From assembly GCA_938046755.1 (NCBI GenBank), contig CALIXC010000027.1, positions 1 to 10,504 of the forward strand: a stretch of 10,504 nt of DNA, read 5' to 3'. This DNA is from an uncultured Lautropia sp. (lineage in GTDB: Bacteria > Pseudomonadota > Gammaproteobacteria > Burkholderiales > Burkholderiaceae_E). The position numbers and the translations under genes were made by a program. This document shows positions 6,593 through 10,504 of this stretch, in pieces (position 1 is the stretch's first letter; every line of letters starts with the position of its first letter). The notes beneath the pieces are model-generated. The model was not told the origin of the DNA. It saw only the letters and a program-made list of their open reading frames with translations, and did no database searches.

Positions 6593-6700
6593 AACCAACG
6601 GCCCTCAAGTGCAGCGCTACCTGCCCCAAGCTACGGCCACGGCAGATCCTCGATCCATGTACCCCAGGTACGCATCGTCCCCTGCCCCACCTCGATTATC

Positions 6701-7309
6701 ATGAGCAGAACCAAACAGCCCACCACCCTGCCCTCGCAGCCTGCCCGGCCCGTCAAGGCCTTCTCGCAGCCGCTGATGTGGCTGGTGGTCGGCATCCCCG
6801 CTGCCACCGTGGTGGCCGGCCTCGTCACCCTCTGGATTGCCATTCACGGCGCCGATACTCCGGTGGGCAGCGACTACGTGAAGCAGGGACTCAGCGTCGC
6901 ACCCGACACCCGCCGTGAGGATCGTGCCCGTGAACTGGGCGTGGCCGGCACCCTGGCCATGCACACCACCCAGGGCAACATGCTGCTCGTGGAGCTCACC
7001 CTCGCCCCCAACGGAGCAGACATCAAGCCCAAGCGCCTGCGTCTTCTGCACCCCTCCGACCCGAACAACGACCTTGCCATCCACATGCTGCCTGCCGGCG
7101 ATGGCCACTGGCACGCCCGGCAGCCCATCACCTGGGCCGCCGGCACCCGCTGGCACATCGCCCTAGAAGGCGAGGACTGGCGCCTGCCCATCGCCGGTCT
7201 TCAGACCCTCGAAAGCCTGCGTGCCCAGCCCTTCGACGCCAACAAGGCCACCGCCCCGGTCCTGCAGGCGCCGCGAACCCTGCCCGCCGACTTCCGGCCG
7301 AAGCAATGA
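6701..7309 (+). CDS. ccoH: cbb3 oxidase assembly protein CcoH (FixH family)
   Basis: CcoH is a single-span inner-membrane protein that binds cbb3 assembly intermediates and helps stabilise CcoN and the finished complex. The 202-residue protein has a Pro-rich N-terminus, one membrane helix (about residues 27-48), and a periplasmic domain with the family motifs SDYVKQGL (57-64; the usual form is DDYYKKGL), LLHPSDPNNDLAI (115-127) and GEDWRL (157-162). After residue 170 there is a tail of about 30 residues with no motif I know. The ATG at 6701 gives the usual short cytoplasmic N-terminus, but no Shine-Dalgarno sequence precedes it. Unlike in many clusters, ccoH is set apart from ccoG by 209 bases with a terminator-like hairpin, and I found no convincing promoter of its own. 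Confidence 0.9.
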   Translation: MSRTKQPTTLPSQPARPVKAFSQPLMWLVVGIPAATVVAGLVTLWIAIHGADTPVGSDYVKQGLSVAPDTRREDRARELGVAGTLAMHTTQGNMLLVELTLAPNGADIKPKRLRLLHPSDPNNDLAIHMLPAGDGHWHARQPITWAAGTRWHIALEGEDWRLPIAGLQTLESLRAQPFDANKATAPVLQAPRTLPADFRPKQ

Positions 7310-8148
7310 ACAGCGCCTGGCCCCTGGTCTCGGCCGCCCTGTTGATGGGCGCAGGTGGCAGCCTGCACTGCCTGACCATGTGTGCCGGCCTGCAGCGCAT
7401 GACCCTGCGTGGCATCCCGGTCATCACCGTGAAGGGAGACACTGCCACGTCCCGGACGGCGGAAGACGCACCCCACCCTCGTGCAGCCGCCAGTGCCCCG
7501 GACGCACTCAAGGCCACGGCAGCACCCGCCATCACGCCGGACAACGGCAGCACCGCAGCCCTCACCAGCTCTTCGCTGGCGCGACGCCTTGCCCTCAAGC
7601 TGCCCGACGCCCGCTGGTGGCGCTTTCAGGCAGGTCGCTTGCTGGGCTACAGCCTCCTGGGACTGGCGGCCGGCGCCATTGGCCAGCAGGTCCTGGCCGC
7701 CGCGTACTGGCAGCCGATCTTCGAATCAGTCTGGGCCGGCCTGAACGCCCTGTTGGTCCTGCTGGGCTTGAGCCTGCTGGTGCTGGGACGCGAGCCCCTG
7801 TGGCTCAGCGCGCTGGGTAGCCGCCTGGCGGCACGCACTCCACTGGCCCCAGGCCGTCGCACCGAATGGCTGCGCGGCATGCTGTGGGCGCTGCTGCCCT
7901 GTGGGCTGCTGTACACCGCGCTGGGTACGGCCATCCTCGCCGCCACCCCGCTGGGCGCGGCCGCCGTGATGGCCGCCTTCGCGCTGGGCACTAACCTAGG
8001 CCTTTTCCTGGTGGAGGCAGGCGCGCGCAACCTGCTGGGCAACCGCGCCCCGCAGGTGGCCTATCGCCTGAATGGCATCTTGCTGATCATGCTGTCAGCG
8101 GCAGGTCTGGCCGCGGCCCTGGCCGGGCACGCCCATCCGTACTGCTGA
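7306..8148 (+). CDS. SafE/DsbD_2-type membrane protein linked to cbb3 assembly
   Basis: This 280-residue polytopic membrane protein has the two signatures of the family usually labelled sulfite exporter TauE/SafE or DsbD_2-like. They are GSLHCLTMCAGLQ in helix 1 (H21, C22, M25, C26; common form GSVHCxxMCGG) and LLPCGLLYTAL (P198, C199, G200), with the linker FQAGRLLGYSLLGLAAG (residues 107-123) and a GTNLGLF segment (228-234). Such genes are frequent beside ccoG, ccoH and ccoS; the Cys, His and Met residues suggest metal or thiol handling, but transport of sulfite is not shown. Its start overlaps the ccoH stop in ATGA (7306-7309), so the two are translationally coupled. Residues about 38-95 form a polar Ala/Thr/Pro-rich insertion between helices 1 and 2, and the tail ends GHAHPYC. 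It is likely a metal-delivery helper for oxidase assembly, by context only. Confidence 0.85.
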   Translation: MNSAWPLVSAALLMGAGGSLHCLTMCAGLQRMTLRGIPVITVKGDTATSRTAEDAPHPRAAASAPDALKATAAPAITPDNGSTAALTSSSLARRLALKLPDARWWRFQAGRLLGYSLLGLAAGAIGQQVLAAAYWQPIFESVWAGLNALLVLLGLSLLVLGREPLWLSALGSRLAARTPLAPGRRTEWLRGMLWALLPCGLLYTALGTAILAATPLGAAAVMAAFALGTNLGLFLVEAGARNLLGNRAPQVAYRLNGILLIMLSAAGLAAALAGHAHPYC

Positions 8149-8154
8149 CGACGC

Positions 8155-8997
8155 TTACTGCGAGCTCTGCGACTCCGACCACGGCTGGTGGATGCGCATC
8201 AGCGCCATGCGCCGTGCGTTCTCGGGCGACATGTCGGTCGCCAGACCCGACTCGGGCACGCCGGAAAGCACGCGCAGCCGATCATGCGAGATGATCTGCA
8301 TCTTGCGCTGCTCCACCGAGATGACGCCCTGCTCCTGCAGGCGCGACAGCGTGCGGCTGACCGTTTCCAGCTTGAGCCCCAGATAGTTGCCGATCTCCTC
8401 GCGGGTCATCCGCAGGATGAACTGGCTGGATGAAAAACCGCGCCGCATGAAGCGCCGCGACAGCTCCAGCAGGAAGGCGCCGATGCGCTCCTCGGCCCGC
8501 ATGGTGCCCAGCAGCATCATCAGCCCCTGGTCACGCACGATCTCGCGCGAGATGATGCGATGCAGCCGCTGCTGCAAGGGCGGGAAGCGCCGGCCGATGG
8601 ATTCCAGCTCCGAGAACGGCACCACACAGACATCCGCGTCTTCCAGCGCCACCGCGTCGCTGTGGAACGAGCCCCTGCTGATGGCGTCAAAGCCCAGCAC
8701 GTCGCCCGGCATGGGAAAGCCGATAATCTGCTCGCGCCCGTCGGGCGACAGTACCCGCGACTTGAAGAAACCCGCGCGGATGGGATAGATGGCGTCGAAG
8801 GGATCGCCCGCCTTGTACAGATAGGAACCTCGTCGCACCCGACGCCGCGTCTTGACCATACCCGCGAGCTGCTCCATGTCGGCAGCACTCAGCCCCTCCA
8901 CCAGACACAGGTCATGCATGCTGCATGTCATGCAGGAGGCCTGCCCGGATGCTGCCTGGGCAGGCACGATGGATTCAGCCGTAGGAACGTTCTTCAA
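8155..8997 (-). CDS. fnr: FNR-type oxygen-sensing transcription regulator (TTG start)
   Basis: This is a Crp/Fnr-family activator of 280 residues (FNR, called ANR or Btr in relatives). N-terminal C22, C25 and C31 (CMTCSMHDLC) plus C124 match the four cluster ligands of E. coli FNR (C20, C23, C29, C122), so it should hold an oxygen-labile [4Fe-4S] cluster. A cyclic-nucleotide-fold domain follows (about 45-130), then a dimer helix (about 140-160) and a helix-turn-helix (about 198-224). The recognition helix LETVSRTL keeps the E211, S214 and R215 that read TTGAT half-sites. A C-terminal tail of about 30 residues exceeds the E. coli protein. The start is TTG at 8997-8995: an in-frame stop lies upstream, AGAGG sits 8 bases before it, and no ATG precedes the cysteines. 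Its targets probably include the two boxes in this window. Confidence 0.95.
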   Translation of the reverse strand: MKNVPTAESIVPAQAASGQASCMTCSMHDLCLVEGLSAADMEQLAGMVKTRRRVRRGSYLYKAGDPFDAIYPIRAGFFKSRVLSPDGREQIIGFPMPGDVLGFDAISRGSFHSDAVALEDADVCVVPFSELESIGRRFPPLQQRLHRIISREIVRDQGLMMLLGTMRAEERIGAFLLELSRRFMRRGFSSSQFILRMTREEIGNYLGLKLETVSRTLSRLQEQGVISVEQRKMQIISHDRLRVLSGVPESGLATDMSPENARRMALMRIHQPWSESQSSQ

Positions 8998-9005
8998 GGG
9001 AAGGA

Positions 9006-9010
9006 CCTCT
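9006..9010 (-). promoter_or_regulatory. Ribosome binding site of fnr, supporting a TTG start
   Basis: AGAGG on the minus strand lies 8 bases before the TTG at 8997-8995. The next possible in-frame start, a GTG ten codons later, has no such site. Confidence 0.7.
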
Positions 9011-9026
9011 GGTCAGGCAACGAGCA

Positions 9027-9048
9027 TGCACGCTCCATGCAGCGTGCA
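9027..9048 (-). other. Hairpin in the fnr leader
   Basis: TGCACGCT pairs perfectly with AGCGTGCA (8 bp) around a 6-base loop. It lies 29 bases upstream of the fnr start codon and 16 bases from its ribosome binding site, so it would form in the fnr 5' untranslated RNA. As DNA it is also a symmetric site that a dimeric protein could bind. Confidence 0.5.
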
Positions 9049-9136
9049 GGAAGGGAAAAACAGACAGGTAACCGAAAAAATACTCTCCCGACGCGTCCAG
9101 CCCACCCATCGAGTCAGGCTGCGCGGCTATCGTCGG

Positions 9137-9162
9137 ATGACAACATATGACAGGCAACGACA
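9137..9162 (+). repeat. Three 10-base-phased hexamer repeats
   Basis: ATGACA (9137-9142), ATGACA (9147-9152) and ACGACA (9157-9162) recur every 10 bases, about one turn of DNA, upstream of fnr. On the minus strand they read TGTCGT, TGTCAT, TGTCAT. They could be a direct-repeat operator; chance is not excluded. Confidence 0.4.
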
Positions 9163-9201
9163 CCACCCCAAGAGCCGCGCCCCACGGATTATAAGTGTCC
9201 G

Positions 9202-9215
9202 TTGACCAGGATCAA
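9202..9215 (+). promoter_or_regulatory. FNR/ANR box between fnr and hemN
   Basis: TTGAC-CAGG-ATCAA matches the FNR consensus at 9 of 10 fixed bases, with the same T-to-C change as the ccoN box. Its centre (9208.5) is about 41 bases before the hemN ATG, so a class II FNR promoter would start transcription almost exactly at the start codon. Toward fnr it lies about 205 bases from the start codon and could serve autoregulation. FNR control of hemN is established in other proteobacteria. Confidence 0.85.
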
Positions 9216-9248
9216 AACCACCAAGTCACGTTCATTCATGCTTTTTGT

Positions 9249-10504
9249 ATGGACAGCATGCCGACACTCGAACTGATTCGCATTTTCGACCAACCGGGGC
9301 CCAGGTACACCTCCTACCCCACGGCGGATCATTTCGCCGAGGCCTTCGACGCCGAGAAACAGGCTTGGTGGCTGGACAATCGTACCTTGCGCCAGCCAGG
9401 ACAGCCTGTTACCGTCTACGTCCACATCCCCTTCTGCGAATCCATCTGCCATTATTGCGCGTGCAACCGCATCGGTACCCGAGACCATGCCAGAGCCGCG
9501 GCCTATCTGCAAACCCTAAAACAGGAAATTCGCCTTTATGCGGCGCACCTGCATCGGGATGTCAGGATTTCGCAACTTCATCTGGGCGGTGGCACCCCCA
9601 CCTTCTTCAGTGATGACGAGCTGGCTGAACTCCTGAACACGCTCGACGCCGAGATCGGCCTTCAGCCCCAGGCCGAATGTTCCATCGAGATCGACCCCCG
9701 CACGGTGGACAATACCCGGCTCACTAATATCCGGCGCATGGGGTTCGATCGCATCAGCCTGGGCGTGCAGGATCTCAACCCCAAGGTCCAGGTCGCCATC
9801 CACCGCATCCAGCCCGAAGAGATGCTTGTGGGCCTGATGGAACACGCCCGTACGCTCGACTTCAAGTCCATCAACATCGACCTCGTCTACGGCCTGCCCA
9901 AGCAGACACTGGAAACGCTGGTCCATACCCTGGACCGCATTGCCGCCCTGCGCCCAGGCCGCATGGCCATCTATGGCTACGCCCACCTGCCCGAGCGCTT
10001 CAAGGCCCAGCGCCTCATCCACCGCGAAGACCTGCCCGATCAGGCCATGCGCATGGCCATGGTGCAGCTGGCCATCCAGAAGCTCAACCAGGCCGGTTAC
10101 CGCTACATCGGCATGGACCACTTCGCCCTACCCGACGACGATCTTGCCATCGCCCTAGAGCGTGGCACCCTGCGCCGCAACTTCATGGGCTACACCGCCA
10201 TGCCCGGTGACGACCTCATCGGCCTGGGCGTCTCGGCCATCAGCGCCATCGGCCCCAGCTACTCGCAGAACCACCGGGAGCTCAAGCCCTGGCGCCAGGC
10301 CATCGAAGCCGGGCGGCTGCCCACCGCCCGCGGCATCGAGCTTCGTGGCGACGACACCCTGCAGCGTGCCGTCATCATGGAACTCATGTGCCAGGGCCAG
10401 CTCGACTTCCAGTCCATCGGCGACCGCTTCCTCATCGACCCGCAGGAATACTTCCGCCACGAACTCGAAGGCCTGCAGCGCTTCATTGAGGCCGGCCTCG
10501 TCCT
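9249..10504 (+). CDS. hemN: Oxygen-independent coproporphyrinogen III dehydrogenase HemN (3' end outside window)
   Basis: HemN is a radical SAM enzyme of the cytoplasm that converts coproporphyrinogen III to protoporphyrinogen IX without oxygen, allowing haem synthesis when the oxygen-dependent HemF cannot work. The 418 visible codons cover most of the protein (E. coli HemN has 457 residues). The cluster motif is PFCESICHYCACN (C63, C67, C70, with C72 as in E. coli), preceded by GPRYTSYPTADHF and Y57. GGGTPT (113-118), IEIDPR, LGVQDLN, NIDLVYGLPKQT, YAHLPERF and the GMDHFALPDD stretch all match the family. The ATG at 9249 is chosen for its place relative to the FNR box; ATG 9258, three codons later, is possible. 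No Shine-Dalgarno sequence precedes either. It is divergent from fnr. Confidence 0.96.
   Translation, partial: MDSMPTLELIRIFDQPGPRYTSYPTADHFAEAFDAEKQAWWLDNRTLRQPGQPVTVYVHIPFCESICHYCACNRIGTRDHARAAAYLQTLKQEIRLYAAHLHRDVRISQLHLGGGTPTFFSDDELAELLNTLDAEIGLQPQAECSIEIDPRTVDNTRLTNIRRMGFDRISLGVQDLNPKVQVAIHRIQPEEMLVGLMEHARTLDFKSINIDLVYGLPKQTLETLVHTLDRIAALRPGRMAIYGYAHLPERFKAQRLIHREDLPDQAMRMAMVQLAIQKLNQAGYRYIGMDHFALPDDDLAIALERGTLRRNFMGYTAMPGDDLIGLGVSAISAIGPSYSQNHRELKPWRQAIEAGRLPTARGIELRGDDTLQRAVIMELMCQGQLDFQSIGDRFLIDPQEYFRHELEGLQRFIEAGLV

Noticed and set aside
6657..6673. The small inverted repeat GTACC-CCA-GGTAC before ccoH, considered as an operator
   Set aside because: It is only 5 bp per arm, matches no regulator site I know, and is likely to be chance in this sequence.
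1..10504. A search for a new defence, mobile or biosynthetic system
   Set aside because: All genes belong to the known cbb3 oxidase, FNR and HemN set; no transposase, integrase, nuclease, repeat array, toxin-antitoxin pair or composition break was seen.

Overview
The window is a high-GC chromosomal segment from a betaproteobacterium, most likely of the order Burkholderiales. I infer this from the gene order, the protein types and the FNR/ANR-type control sites; the sequence alone does not fix the genus. Nearly everything in it concerns respiration at low oxygen: a cbb3-type cytochrome c oxidase, its copper and assembly machinery, the oxygen-sensing regulator FNR, and the oxygen-independent haem synthesis enzyme HemN. 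I see no insertion sequence, prophage gene, CRISPR array, tRNA or rRNA, and no sign of recent transfer.

Layout. (1) Positions 1-1179, plus strand: the 3' part of ccoI (copper P1B-type ATPase) and ccoS. (2) Positions 1180-1712: a 533-base gap. It holds a near-consensus FNR box at 1419-1432 and then a leader of about 245 bases with several hairpins, one of which (1588-1654) looks like an intrinsic terminator. (3) Positions 1713-6491, plus strand: ccoN, ccoO, ccoQ (51 codons, TTG start), ccoP and ccoG as one tight operon, with a very stable hairpin in the ccoN-ccoO gap. (4) Positions 6492-6700: two hairpins, one terminator-like. (5) Positions 6701-8148: ccoH and a SafE/DsbD_2-type membrane protein, coupled by an ATGA overlap. 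(6) Positions 8155-8997, minus strand: fnr, convergent with the previous gene at a distance of 6 bases. (7) Positions 8998-9248: a divergent regulatory gap with a second FNR box at 9202-9215. (8) Positions 9249-10504, plus strand: hemN, cut by the window end.

How it works together. FNR loses its iron-sulfur cluster in oxygen. Under microoxic or anoxic conditions it should bind the two boxes and switch on ccoNOQP(G) and hemN. CcoI, CcoS, CcoG, CcoH and probably the SafE-like protein supply copper and assemble the oxidase, while HemN keeps haem synthesis running without oxygen. CcoN carries all the expected haem and CuB ligands, CcoO carries one and CcoP two CXXCH haem c sites, so the oxidase looks functional.

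I do not see a wholly new biological system. The points most worth a second look are regulatory: the terminator-like hairpin between the FNR promoter and ccoN (attenuator or FNR-controlled small RNA), the possible leaderless hemN mRNA, and the tetraloop-capped hairpin between ccoN and ccoO.
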